A DNA stretch of 64,000 nt from assembly GCF_048751585.1 (NCBI RefSeq), contig NZ_JAZHOB010000004.1:310001-374000 (forward strand), given 5' to 3'. This stretch comes from G025836975 sp048751585. GTDB taxonomy: Bacteria; Pseudomonadota; Gammaproteobacteria; Burkholderiales; Burkholderiaceae_B. Both the position numbers and the translations under genes were made by a program. Shown piece by piece: positions 27,528 through 35,975 of the stretch (positions are counted from its first letter, which is position 1; each line of letters opens with the position of its first letter). The notes beneath the pieces are model-generated. The model was not told where the DNA came from and did not search any database. It was given only the letters and a program-made list of their open reading frames with translations.

Positions 27528-28726
27528 AAAGGCGCTAAGTCGATTAACCCTTTAGATTCAGCTTCTTTCGCCCTCTCCGATACTGACAGCCTGTAATTTG
27601 AAGCCGCGCCGTTGAAGTCGAGCTTGACGATTCCGTTATCAAAAGCCCAATGACAAAGCTTACTCAGGCATAGACCGTTGCTGACCTGATTCAGATCATA
27701 TTCAGCCCATGGGAGTATATGGGCTGCATCGACCCCCGCCGGCCCCGTCAAGTCTGTTTTAGGCAGGCGAAACCCGGTGAAAAGGCAAGTGTTTCGATAG
27801 TTTATTTTTACTTCTCTGCTGAATCTCGCTCCGCCCGAACCCCGCTCTGCCAGCAGCCTCCACGATTTGACGCGGTTGCGCGCAGCCTCCATCAAATCTT
27901 CAAGATTCTCTTCGCCGAGGCCCATCACTTCTTCGGTTTCAGTGGCGTGAATGCCCATCCACATAAACCCATCCAAATTCGGTAGTTCAAGAGCCCGTGC
28001 GGCATAACGCAGAGGATCGTCCTGTTCTACGTTCATCAGCCGCAGCTCTTCACAGGCCGTCAGTATTCCTCTCACATTGACCGAGCGGAAAGCCACTCTA
28101 TGCCGCCTAAGCGTTTCCGCCACCGCGCTCTGATCGTTTAATGCCCCTTCCCATGCCTGCATAACCATCTTGAAGCGCTCAATAACGTCCAGTCGGACAT
28201 AGTCCGATGATGAGTTCGACAAGATCAGTTGGGTTGGACTGATCACCAGCTCATGATCTGAAAACTCGACTATGTCAAATAAGATAGAAAAAACAGAGAA
28301 ATTATCTTTAAATAACTGGAGCTTTCCTGCCGGCGTAGCTCCTATTTCTCTCTTCGGTTTAGGAAGCAGCAACAACGCCGACAGTATCAGATAAATATGT
28401 TTATCTTCATGAGCGTCGGCCAGCCTTATCCGGGGCTTCCCCTGACTATGGCGAATGAAGTTATTTGTGTGAAGCCTAAAGCCGGGAATAATTTCTAGGG
28501 TGATCTGGCGGTTGAGGACATCATGGACTCTTATGTTCTCATGGCTACCCGCCGCCTCATATTCCCCTCTCCCGCCGCTCGTTCTTAACGCGATTCGCAC
28601 TGCGTCTCCTCTATCTGGATGCCTGTATAAGTAAGAGTTTACGACACAAGCCGGTAGCAATAGAGCGTCTGCTCTATCGGTCGCGGACTCGCTGAACCAT
28701 GCCGCAGAGCCTCCAGCGTCCGGCAT
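27422..28726 (-). CDS. HNH-family restriction endonuclease (probable partner)
   Basis: A ~434-residue protein with a C-terminal HNH nuclease domain: N-Y-R-N-T-C-L-F-T-G-F, then D-A-A-H-I-L-P-W-A-E-Y-D-L-N, N-G-L-C-L-S-K-L-C-H-W-A-F-D. The N-terminal 250 residues are not recognised and may hold target recognition. It is convergent with the methyltransferase. The start is uncertain: ATG 28726 is given, and a GTG lies at 28747; neither has a clear ribosome site. Lower GC than the flanking transfer genes suggests separate origin. Confidence 0.78.
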   Translation of the reverse strand: MPDAGGSAAWFSESATDRADALLLPACVVNSYLYRHPDRGDAVRIALRTSGGRGEYEAAGSHENIRVHDVLNRQITLEIIPGFRLHTNNFIRHSQGKPRIRLADAHEDKHIYLILSALLLLPKPKREIGATPAGKLQLFKDNFSVFSILFDIVEFSDHELVISPTQLILSNSSSDYVRLDVIERFKMVMQAWEGALNDQSAVAETLRRHRVAFRSVNVRGILTACEELRLMNVEQDDPLRYAARALELPNLDGFMWMGIHATETEEVMGLGEENLEDLMEAARNRVKSWRLLAERGSGGARFSREVKINYRNTCLFTGFRLPKTDLTGPAGVDAAHILPWAEYDLNQVSNGLCLSKLCHWAFDNGIVKLDFNGAASNYRLSVSERAKEAESKGLIDLAPFYAIEGDISASLLPSSRANWPNPSFLKAYNEAMNR

Positions 28727-28800
28727 ATATCCGAAGCCACCAACCACGCGCGAAGTCTGCTGGTGACTTTCTCGCCTCCTCCCTCTCTTCCGGAGCCCTC

Positions 28801-31698
28801 ATGATCTCGCACAGCCAGATCTATCGCGCCCACGCGTCTCTCGCCACCCATTATTACGCTGACCAAGCCGATGATTACTACAGCCGTGACGGCAGCGCCG
28901 CCACTTGGCAAGGGGAAGGAGCCCGACGTCTTGATGCAGTCGGTGAAATCGATTCCGCACGCTTCAAAGCCATGCTGCAGGGCGACTTTGGCCGTGGCAT
29001 CGCAGCGGGCCGGTCGATCCGCAAGGATGCGAAGGCCCGTGCCGCGCTCGATCTGACGTTCGGTGCGCCCAAAAGCATCACCTTGCAGGCCTTGATCGGT
29101 GGCGACGAACGCCTGATTCACGCCAACGATAAAGCGGTCGCCTCGGCTCTCGCCTATGTCGAACAGCACCTAACCATGGGCCGTCACAAGCAAAACGGTA
29201 AGTCGCGGTTGGAACACACCAGCAATCTCGTCATTGCCAAGTTCCGCCACGAAACCGCACGCCCTACCGAAGGCGCAGCCCCCGACCCTCACCTGCACGT
29301 CCACGCCCTCCTGATGAATCTGACCCAGCGGGCCGACGGCAGTTGGGTGGCGTTGTCCAATGAAGAAATCTTCAAACTGCTGCGCGTGACAGACTCTATC
29401 TACCAGGCGGAACTGGAACGCAATGTCCGTGCGCTGGGGTACGCGGTTCGCCATGAAAAAAACCATATCGAACTAGCCCACATCAGCCGCGAGCAGATCG
29501 AGTTTTTCAGTAAACGCAGTGCCGGCATCACGGCTGAACTGTCTGCACGCGGCACCTGTCGGGAAGAAGCCCCTCACGCCCTGCGCCAAGGCATCACTTT
29601 GGCCCACCGCAAAGAGAAGGCTCAAGAACTCAGCCGCACGGAACTGCATCGACAATGGCGTGATGCCGCTGCAGGAATCGGGATGCAGTTTGACCACGCA
29701 TGGCAACAAGGGGATATCCAGCCGACAAAGGAATTGGAGCATCGGTCCGACCTAGTGGCGCAGGCCTCACTGAACTGGGCGATCCAACATCTGTCTGAAA
29801 GGGAATCTGTCATGCCTCTGGCGGATTTGCTGCAAAACGCCGTTCGCCATGCCGGTGGCTATACGGATATTGCGGCCACTCAGACAGCGATCCAGAGCCA
29901 TGTAGATTCCGGCACCCTGATCCGGGAAGCGCCGCACTACCGGAGCGCCCAGGACATGCAGGCCTCTCCCATGACGCGCGAAGACTGGGCCACAGAAGTC
30001 ATACGCCTGCGCAGCTTGCCCCGGGACACCGCTCTGCAGCTGGTTGACCAAGCCATTGCCGAAGGACGTCTGGTGATGGAAAGTCCACGCTATGCAACGC
30101 GGAAGTCCTTTGAGGCTGAGTCCAGAATACTCGCCGCCGAACGAGCCGGCCGCGGTGCCTGGCACGCCACCATTTCCGACGCCAGCGCCGAAAGCAATTT
30201 GGACACGCGCTTGACACCGGGACAGCGCGAGGCCGTCATGTTGATCGCAACCGACTCCGATCAGATCACCGGTATCCAAGGTCTGGCTGGTACTGGCAAA
30301 TCTTTCGCTCTGCAAAACACTCAAATGATCCTACAGCGCCAGGGACACACCATGGCAGCCCTGGCTCCTTACGGGAACATGGTTCGCAATCTGCGCGAAG
30401 ATGGCATACCGGTCAACACGATTGCATCGGTACTTTCTGCGTCTGACAAACGCCCCTTCATCGACACCCTAGGGCCAAAAACCATCGTAGTGATCGACGA
30501 GGCCGGGGTCGTGCCCGTGCGGCAGATGGACAAGCTGCTGGCACTCATTCAACCAACAGGCGCTAAAGTGGTCTTGCTGGGCGACACCGCCCAGACGAAG
30601 GCCATCGAGGCAGGCCGCGCGTTTGCCATGCTGCAGGAAAACGGCATGAAAACCGTATTGATGGCAGACATCCAGCGACAACGCTCTGAACGGCTCCGCC
30701 AAGCAGTGCAGCTGGCCGCCGACGGCCAAGCCAGCCGATCTCTACCGCTCCTAGATCAGGTGCTTAGCATCCCGGATCAATTCACTACTGACGAGCATGG
30801 CTACAAAAGCCGGGACAGTTCCGCACGATATGAAGCCATTGCCCAAGCCTATACGCGGCTTTCAGCGGCCGACCAAGCGGGCACCATCGTGGTGACTGGA
30901 ACCAACGCGTCTCGGGTAGCCATCAATGAACGGATCCACGCCCTGCTCGGTCTGGAAGGAAAAGGGCGGCGATGCCAACTGCTGACTCGACATGACACCA
31001 CTCGCGCAGAACGCAGCGTTGCGCGGTATTACACCGTGGGAGACATCGTCGTGCCAGAAAGGGACTATCAGTGCGGGCTGAAACGCGGCGAAATGTATCG
31101 CGTAACCGGCAGTACACGCCATGATCGCCTTACCGTCGAATCGATCCAGTCCGACCAGTCGCCTACTCAAGCCATGGAAATCATTCCCAAAACCATGTCC
31201 AAGCTATCCGTCTACCACCTGAGCCGAGCAGAGCTGTCTGTCGGCGACCAAGTCCGCATTACACGCAATGATGCCCATAATGACTTGGTCAACGGCCAAC
31301 TGGCGAAGGTCGCGGCGATTGATACAAGCAGCGTCACCATCGAAACCAACGGTCGCCGCGTGCAGCTGTCCACAGATCGACCGCTTAACATGGACTATGC
31401 CTACACTGCCACCGCGCATAGCGCCCAAGGGCTGACCTGCGACCGGGTGCTTTACAACGCCGAAAGTTTCAGCCGCACGACCGCCCAGGACACCTACTAT
31501 GTCAGCATCTCACGCGAACGGCACGAGGTTGTTGTATTTACTGACGATGCCAAGAACTTGCCTGAAAGGGTGGATCGACTGACGTACAAAGGGTTGGCGC
31601 ATGACCTGCAGCCGATGGTATCTAAGCATCTGGGACATGGTCAGAACGAACTGGGGCCGCTTCCGCAACGTGTGGAATCCGGGCTGGAACTAGGATGA
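28801..31698 (+). CDS. TrwC/TraI-type MOBF relaxase-helicase
   Basis: A 965-residue bifunctional relaxase. The N terminus aligns with R388 TrwC: two tyrosine pairs at Y18-Y19 and Y26-Y27 in H-Y-Y-A-D-Q-A-D-D-Y-Y, and metal-binding histidines (H150, and HLHVH at 164-168). The second half is a RecD-like helicase with Walker A GLAGTGKS (residues 494-501), V-V-I-D-E-A motif II and the C-terminal T-A-H-S-A-Q-G box. It nicks oriT, stays bound to the 5' end and is piloted into the recipient. ATG 28801 with ggag is the start. Confidence 0.93.
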   Translation: MISHSQIYRAHASLATHYYADQADDYYSRDGSAATWQGEGARRLDAVGEIDSARFKAMLQGDFGRGIAAGRSIRKDAKARAALDLTFGAPKSITLQALIGGDERLIHANDKAVASALAYVEQHLTMGRHKQNGKSRLEHTSNLVIAKFRHETARPTEGAAPDPHLHVHALLMNLTQRADGSWVALSNEEIFKLLRVTDSIYQAELERNVRALGYAVRHEKNHIELAHISREQIEFFSKRSAGITAELSARGTCREEAPHALRQGITLAHRKEKAQELSRTELHRQWRDAAAGIGMQFDHAWQQGDIQPTKELEHRSDLVAQASLNWAIQHLSERESVMPLADLLQNAVRHAGGYTDIAATQTAIQSHVDSGTLIREAPHYRSAQDMQASPMTREDWATEVIRLRSLPRDTALQLVDQAIAEGRLVMESPRYATRKSFEAESRILAAERAGRGAWHATISDASAESNLDTRLTPGQREAVMLIATDSDQITGIQGLAGTGKSFALQNTQMILQRQGHTMAALAPYGNMVRNLREDGIPVNTIASVLSASDKRPFIDTLGPKTIVVIDEAGVVPVRQMDKLLALIQPTGAKVVLLGDTAQTKAIEAGRAFAMLQENGMKTVLMADIQRQRSERLRQAVQLAADGQASRSLPLLDQVLSIPDQFTTDEHGYKSRDSSARYEAIAQAYTRLSAADQAGTIVVTGTNASRVAINERIHALLGLEGKGRRCQLLTRHDTTRAERSVARYYTVGDIVVPERDYQCGLKRGEMYRVTGSTRHDRLTVESIQSDQSPTQAMEIIPKTMSKLSVYHLSRAELSVGDQVRITRNDAHNDLVNGQLAKVAAIDTSSVTIETNGRRVQLSTDRPLNMDYAYTATAHSAQGLTCDRVLYNAESFSRTTAQDTYYVSISRERHEVVVFTDDAKNLPERVDRLTYKGLAHDLQPMVSKHLGHGQNELGPLPQRVESGLELG

Positions 31699-32188
31699 CT
31701 CCCGTATTGGTAGTCGCATTGCAGGAACCCTGTATGTCCATTGCTGCTTGTTTGCAGTCCGCGCGCAATTTCCATGCTGTCTGCACGCAGTCAAAGCACA
31801 GATGGAAAGCAGCTCGCATGTAGTCATCGTGTTGAGGGCGCATAGCGGCCACACCGTCTACACATCACGAGGCCACGGTTGTGGCCAGATGTCTTTCCAA
31901 TAAATCAATCTCTTGCGCATCTTTGTTGCCCTGTATGTCCTACACCAAGGCAAACGTCCGTTTGGTCGCAAGCAGTTGAAAAGCAAGCAGTTTCCTTACC
32001 CCGCACGGGGTGCGTCTTGTGTGGCGCTTTTAAGGCCACAAATGAGCGAAAGCGAATTTGGGGTTTTGAAAGTGCCAGCCAGGTCGAAGAGCTGGCAACG
32101 TCTCATGACAGGGGCCCATCAAAGATGGGAATAGCTACTAGCCATAATCCATTCGATGTATGGGAATACGATTCTGTCACAATAAAGT
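31699..32188. other. Gene-free stretch rich in hairpins; candidate oriT region
   Basis: About 490 bp without a convincing gene between the relaxase and the leading-region block. It holds a perfect hairpin GGCCAC-GGTT-GTGGCC (near 31872-31887), TGTGGC/GCCACA around a nine-base loop (near 32020-32040), CCCCG-CA-CGGGG, and a 12-bp direct repeat CCCTGTATGTCC (near 31730 and 31930). Such clusters of repeats beside a relaxase are usual for oriT, and the next genes run toward it as leading genes do. I could not match a MOBF nic consensus, so this is a candidate only. Confidence 0.35.
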
Positions 32189-32887
32189 ATGTGCAATCGA
32201 TATGTCACACCGAGCCAAGCTGAGATCGAGAGGTTTTGGCATATTGGTAACCGAAACCAACCTCAATGGTGGGAAGCTGCCATCCACCCGCGCGCCGTCG
32301 GCCCGTTTATTCGAGCACACGGAAGCGGGCGCGAGCTGGTGACCGGCCAGTGGGCGCTCATTCCTCACTTTGCCAAGATGGCGAAGCTGCCGTATCAAAC
32401 GAATAACGCTCGTTCAGAGGAATTATCCAGCAAGGCAAGCTATCGCCAACCCTGGCAGCGTGGCCAGCGCTGTATCATTCCGGCGCTGTCTTTCGACGAG
32501 CCTTGCTGGGAAACTGGCCGCAACGTATGGTGGCAATTCCGGCGATCAGATGGTGCCCCGTGGGGCTTGGCCGGGCTGTGGAATACCTGGACTGATCCGG
32601 CAACGGGCGAAGTCGTAGAAAGCTACACCATGCTCACGATCAACGCCGACACACACCCGTTGATGCGTCGCATGCACAAGCCTGACCCAAGGAAGCCTGG
32701 CAGTGCCCAAGGCAAACGCTCAGTCATTCCAATTGAAGTGGATGACGCGGATTGCTGGCTGTCCGGCTCGACTGATGAAGCTAGCAGCCTTCTGCGCTTG
32801 GCACCAGAGCATACTTTCGATGCCGCGCCTTTACGGGCAGCATCGCAGGCCGGTGCCAGCGCCACCACACAGCAGCCGCTGTGGTAG
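32189..32887 (+). CDS. SRAP (HMCES/YedK-like) abasic-site protein
   Basis: A 232-residue SOS-response-associated peptidase family protein. The catalytic cysteine is residue 2 (M-C-N-R-Y) once Met is removed, and the active-site N-N-A-R-S-E-E and later T-I-N-A-D-T-H-P-L-M-R-R-M-H segments are present. Family members form a covalent bond with abasic sites in single-stranded DNA and protect them. Here it lies next to SSB and the probable transfer origin, where single-stranded DNA enters, which fits a role in guarding incoming DNA; that link is inference. Confidence 0.88.
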   Translation: MCNRYVTPSQAEIERFWHIGNRNQPQWWEAAIHPRAVGPFIRAHGSGRELVTGQWALIPHFAKMAKLPYQTNNARSEELSSKASYRQPWQRGQRCIIPALSFDEPCWETGRNVWWQFRRSDGAPWGLAGLWNTWTDPATGEVVESYTMLTINADTHPLMRRMHKPDPRKPGSAQGKRSVIPIEVDDADCWLSGSTDEASSLLRLAPEHTFDAAPLRAASQAGASATTQQPLW

Positions 32888-33097
32888 CTACTCCGGCATA
32901 TCCAACAACAGTTTAACCGTCTGGGACACTGTCAGTCCGTCAGTCCAAGCAGACGCCAACACTTCATTACCCTCCATTTCCTGTGCTTCTATGATGGCCT
33001 GAGCATCTGACCATGTCATGTCGCCCTGCTCGCACAGCGCGTCATAAACAGCGTTTTCCCAATCGGTCCGTGGTCCGGTTCGTTTTCCGGCTTCCAT
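32888..33097 (-). CDS. Small acidic hypothetical protein
   Basis: A 69-residue protein starting M-E-A-G-K-R-T-G-P with gggag upstream of the ATG; an earlier TTG lacks a ribosome site. It is acidic and helical (W-E-N-A-V-Y-D-A-L-C-E-Q-G-D). No family recognised. It follows ssb in the same direction, separated by a CCCCGGC/GCCGGGG hairpin (33121-33137), and meets the SRAP gene tail to tail. Confidence 0.6.
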   Translation of the reverse strand: MEAGKRTGPRTDWENAVYDALCEQGDMTWSDAQAIIEAQEMEGNEVLASAWTDGLTVSQTVKLLLDMPE

Positions 33098-33120
33098 TCT
33101 GTTCTCCCGCGCCAATCAAC

Positions 33121-33137
33121 ACCCCGGCGATGCCGGG
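33121..33137. terminator. Hairpin downstream of ssb
   Basis: A 7-bp stem CCCCGGC/GCCGGGG with a three-base loop lies just past the ssb stop on the minus strand. It has no T tract, so it may only slow or partly end transcription before the small acidic gene. Confidence 0.35.
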
Positions 33138-33146
33138 GCAAATTTC

Positions 33147-33626
33147 TTAAATACACATCCAGGCGCGTCCTGCACCTGCAAGATTGAACGGAATATCATC
33201 GGCCGCTATAGCGCCTCCACCCGTGGACGCAAGGACAGTAGTGACCTTACGCGCTGCCGGTTTAGTTGACGACGCTTGGCCATCTGTACCACGACCTCCA
33301 AGCATCTGCATCTGCTCGGCTACGATCTCGGTGCTATAACGGTCAGCGCCTGTTTCCTTATCCTGCCATTTTCTGGTCTTCAATCGCCCTTCTACATAGA
33401 CCGCACTACCTTGGTGCAGGTACTCGCCGGCAATTTCTGCCAAGCGGTTATAGAACACAATCCGATGCCATTCGGTTTCCTCTCGCTTTTCTCCGGTCGC
33501 CTTGTCTTTCCAGCTTGTCGATGTGGCAACGGAGATTGTGCAAATCGCGGCGCCATCCGCACTGTAGCGGATCTCTGGATCGCGGCCCAAGTTGCCGATA
33601 ATGAGGACTTTGTTGACTGATGCCAT
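33147..33626 (-). CDS. ssb: Single-stranded DNA-binding protein (element-encoded)
   Basis: A 159-residue SSB: OB fold with M-A-S-V-N-K-V-L-I-I-G-N-L-G-R-D-P-E, T-E-W-H-R-I-V-F-Y-N-R-L-A-E-I and Q-G-S-A-V-Y-V-E-G-R-L. Typical bacterial SSBs end in D-D-I-P-F; here D-D-I-P-F is internal and followed by 12 more residues (N-L-A-G-A-G-R-A-W-M-C-I). That would bury or alter the protein-interaction tip. ATG 33626 with a ggag is the start. Conjugative elements often carry ssb for the incoming strand. Confidence 0.92.
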   Translation of the reverse strand: MASVNKVLIIGNLGRDPEIRYSADGAAICTISVATSTSWKDKATGEKREETEWHRIVFYNRLAEIAGEYLHQGSAVYVEGRLKTRKWQDKETGADRYSTEIVAEQMQMLGGRGTDGQASSTKPAARKVTTVLASTGGGAIAADDIPFNLAGAGRAWMCI

Positions 33627-33704
33627 TTTGTTGCTCCTGATAGCGGTTCGGCGTAATCTCGCCGACAAATTTCCCAAGCCGATAAAGCGGCCTGGGGCTT
33701 CGGT

Positions 33705-34505
33705 TTAGTTTCCGGTCGATCCGTCCAGAATCTGCATGACAGCTTTTGCCTGCCAAATGGCGGCGTTACTCAATTGCCGCACCCACGCGCTACGCGTTGG
33801 GCTCCACCGAAATCCGTGACGTTTTAATATTTCTCGGGTGGCCTTTTCCGGTTTCCCTTCGAACATGAACATCACGCGGTTCTCTTCCGCGTCTTCGGCG
33901 TATGCATACCCTGTCCCCTGCACGCTGACCGGCTCACGCTCCTGGTTAGCCCGCAGTTGTTTGATCCGCTGCTGGATACGGCGAATATTCGCGTTATTGT
34001 TGGACAAGGCATAAGACGGGAAGCCCACACGTCCGGCATAGTCCGGCGTGATCAGCTTCTGTGCGCTGTCTTCCGAACATCCAAGTTCAAGCAAAGCATG
34101 GCGCTGGCCCTCTGGATCAGCCCCATGTTTACGGATTACCCGATTGATTTTCTTCATGTGCTCTTGATTCGCTGTCAATTGCTTCACCTGGCGCAGGAGT
34201 TTTGCTATTGCGTCCGGGTCGTCGCTGGATATGCCGCCATCACCTACTGAAGCCGCTTTTTTCGTGTAGTGATCGGCCTTTTTCTGCAGGTCGAAGGTTT
34301 TGCCAAAAGTGTTATGAATCCACTGCCTATAGTTACGGTCGCGCCCTTCACTATGATGGCCAATCAAGACCGGCTGGCCGAAGGGAATCGCCTCACCCAT
34401 CTGCCGCGCCCAGCCATAGGCGGCAGCGGCCTGCGTCTGGGCCTGTGCCGCCCTTGCCTCTAGATTGGCTTTGCGCTCTGCCTGCTTTTGTTCGTAATGG
34501 TTCAT
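33705..34505 (-). CDS. DUF3560 protein
   Basis: A 266-residue protein common on plasmids and integrative elements. Seen: an alanine/glutamine-rich helical start, the DUF3560 core F-G-Q-P-V-L-I-G-H-H-S-E, H-Y-T-K-K-A, then a C-terminal beta-rich part with L-K-R-H-G-F-R-W-S-P-T-R-S-A-W-V-R. Its function is unknown. It heads a probable operon with ssb 78 bp downstream. A long non-coding module lies upstream and is repeated before the radC gene. Confidence 0.85.
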   Translation of the reverse strand: MNHYEQKQAERKANLEARAAQAQTQAAAAYGWARQMGEAIPFGQPVLIGHHSEGRDRNYRQWIHNTFGKTFDLQKKADHYTKKAASVGDGGISSDDPDAIAKLLRQVKQLTANQEHMKKINRVIRKHGADPEGQRHALLELGCSEDSAQKLITPDYAGRVGFPSYALSNNNANIRRIQQRIKQLRANQEREPVSVQGTGYAYAEDAEENRVMFMFEGKPEKATREILKRHGFRWSPTRSAWVRQLSNAAIWQAKAVMQILDGSTGN

Positions 34506-34875
34506 GTTTCTGCTCCTTCAAAAATGCGCGGTGGCGCGGTAGTGATTGCTGACCAGGCCTGAAGATTCTTGAGCCCGTTTGTAGGTCTCTGTTGCCGGGT
34601 TGTGCGCTGTGTCCAACGCGTTGTGCCGCCGGTCCTGTGAGTTCCATCGCCCTTGCCGCGCTGGGTCATGCAGTGACTAGCGGAAAGAGGAAGCTTTGTA
34701 AAAGTCGCATTGCGGCTTTTATGAATGCCTCTTGCAGCGCCGGAGCGAAGTGATACAGTCGGCGTTTTGGGGCGATGGAACGCTCAGGACCAGGCTTGCG
34801 ATTCAACGTACGCAATCCCACAACAGCCCGCGCGGCGAGCGCCTCAATCACCAAGATGGTGATCTAACTTGATTA
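34506..34875 (-). promoter_or_regulatory. Upstream module A (paired with module B at 35600-35975)
   Basis: A ~370-bp gene-free segment directly upstream of the DUF3560 gene. It shares with module B, in the same order and spacing, GCTGACC, GAAGATTC, GAGCC, GTAGGT, GTGAGTTC, CCTTGCCG, TACAGTCGGCGTTTTGG and GCCCGCGCGGCGAGCGCCTC. It also holds a near-perfect hairpin AAAAGTCGC-ATT-GCGGCTTTT (34700-34720). The placement in front of leading-region genes suggests a promoter module, possibly one active on single-stranded DNA (see findings). The role is inference; the repeat is seen directly. Confidence 0.5.
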
Positions 34876-34922
34876 AATGCAGTTATGGCCTTGCTTTCTG
34901 CTTGCGCCGGCAAGCCGCTATT

Positions 34923-34955
34923 GCCCGTCCTGGCGCACCAGGACGGGCTGCTTTT
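34923..34955 (+). terminator. Strong hairpin with T-rich tail
   Basis: An 11-bp perfect stem (GCCCGTCCTGG at 34923-34933, CCAGGACGGGC at 34938-34948) with loop CGCA is followed on the plus strand by TGCTTTTGTTG. It lies between the radC gene and module A. On the minus strand it lacks a T tract, but may still limit read-through from radC. Confidence 0.55.
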
Positions 34956-35065
34956 GTTGAGAAGGAAGAAAACGGATAACTACTTGTGCGACAGCACAGG
35001 TCCAATCGGCGCGCCGCATAGCGCGGCGTCCACTAGGGCAGACGAGGATTCACCTCCCCCCAGAT

Positions 35066-35599
35066 TTACACCTGACCTCGTTCCGCTAACGAAGTCGTGT
35101 TCTGCCCAGTCACGATGATGTGATCCAACAAGCGAACATCCACAAGTGCTAAGGCATTCTTCAAATGCCGCGTCAGCGCCAGATCGGCTTCGCTGGGTTC
35201 GGGTATACCGCTGGGGTGGTTATGCGACATGATGATTGCTGCCGCATCCAAGCGCAGCGCCGTTTTAACGATTTCACGCGGGTATACGCTGGCCTGCGTC
35301 AACGTGCCATGGCTCATTTCCATGTAACGGATCACCTTAAACTGGCTGTTCAGGTACAGCACAGCGGCAACTTCATGACCCATGCCCGACAATTTGGCCT
35401 GAAAATACCGTTTGACGGCGTTCGGGTTCCCCATGTCGGCCCGATCACCGATCAAGCTTTCGGCTGCGATCCGCGCGGCGGCCAGTACGTGCGAATCGGT
35501 CGCAGCATGATATCGGCCTGACGGGCTACGCACATACAGCGTCTGCCCTGCGTTCATGTTGTCATAGCCCAAAGCTGCATTATGGTTAACATGTTCCAT
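35066..35599 (-). CDS. RadC-family JAB-domain protein
   Basis: A 177-residue RadC/JAB1-type protein. The metal-binding motif is H-N-H-P-S-G-I-P-E-P-S-E-A-D, with the upstream glutamate in the typical place. Lacks the N-terminal HhH region of chromosomal RadC, so it is the short form common on mobile elements. The function is not established; RadC is not a proven repair protein. Preceded by module B and followed by a strong hairpin at 34923-34948. Confidence 0.88.
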   Translation of the reverse strand: MEHVNHNAALGYDNMNAGQTLYVRSPSGRYHAATDSHVLAAARIAAESLIGDRADMGNPNAVKRYFQAKLSGMGHEVAAVLYLNSQFKVIRYMEMSHGTLTQASVYPREIVKTALRLDAAAIIMSHNHPSGIPEPSEADLALTRHLKNALALVDVRLLDHIIVTGQNTTSLAERGQV

Positions 35600-35975
35600 T
35601 TTCCTGTTCCTTCAAAAGCCGGTTGATTTTCCTGCTGACCGGAGTCGAAGATTCCGAGCCTGGTCGTAGGTTTTCGGCGTTCGCAGTAATACGGTTCCTG
35701 CGGGGTTGCCGCCGTTGCCGTGAGTTCGTCGCCTTGCCGTGCTGAACTGCTGGCCGGGGCTGATGACGGGAACGTGGAATATATGGAGGGGACCCGCTCG
35801 GCGGGGAGGAAGCCGTTTATGCCGCGAAAGCCAGGGCAGCGGCAACGGATGGCGGTACAGTCGGCGTTTTGGGCGGCGCGCTCATGGCAACGGGAACAGA
35901 CGGCCCGATATGCACTGATTGCGAATGCTGGCCCGCGCGGCGAGCGCCTCCATCGCCAACGGCGATCTAATTGAG
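35600..35975 (-). promoter_or_regulatory. Upstream module B (paired with module A)
   Basis: A second copy of the non-coding module, directly upstream of radC. It matches module A across its length with interruptions; the longest shared blocks are TACAGTCGGCGTTTTGG (around 35856) and GCCCGCGCGGCGAGCGCCTC (around 35931). A minus-strand frame runs through it, but matching positions in module A are not kept as protein, so I treat it as non-coding. The next 225 bp to 36200 hold nothing I can assign. Confidence 0.5.

Noticed and set aside
31699..32188. A direct match to the R388 nic site in the gap after the relaxase
   Set aside because: Only scattered TGTCT-type pentamers occur without the expected flanks, so the region is kept only as a candidate on structural grounds.
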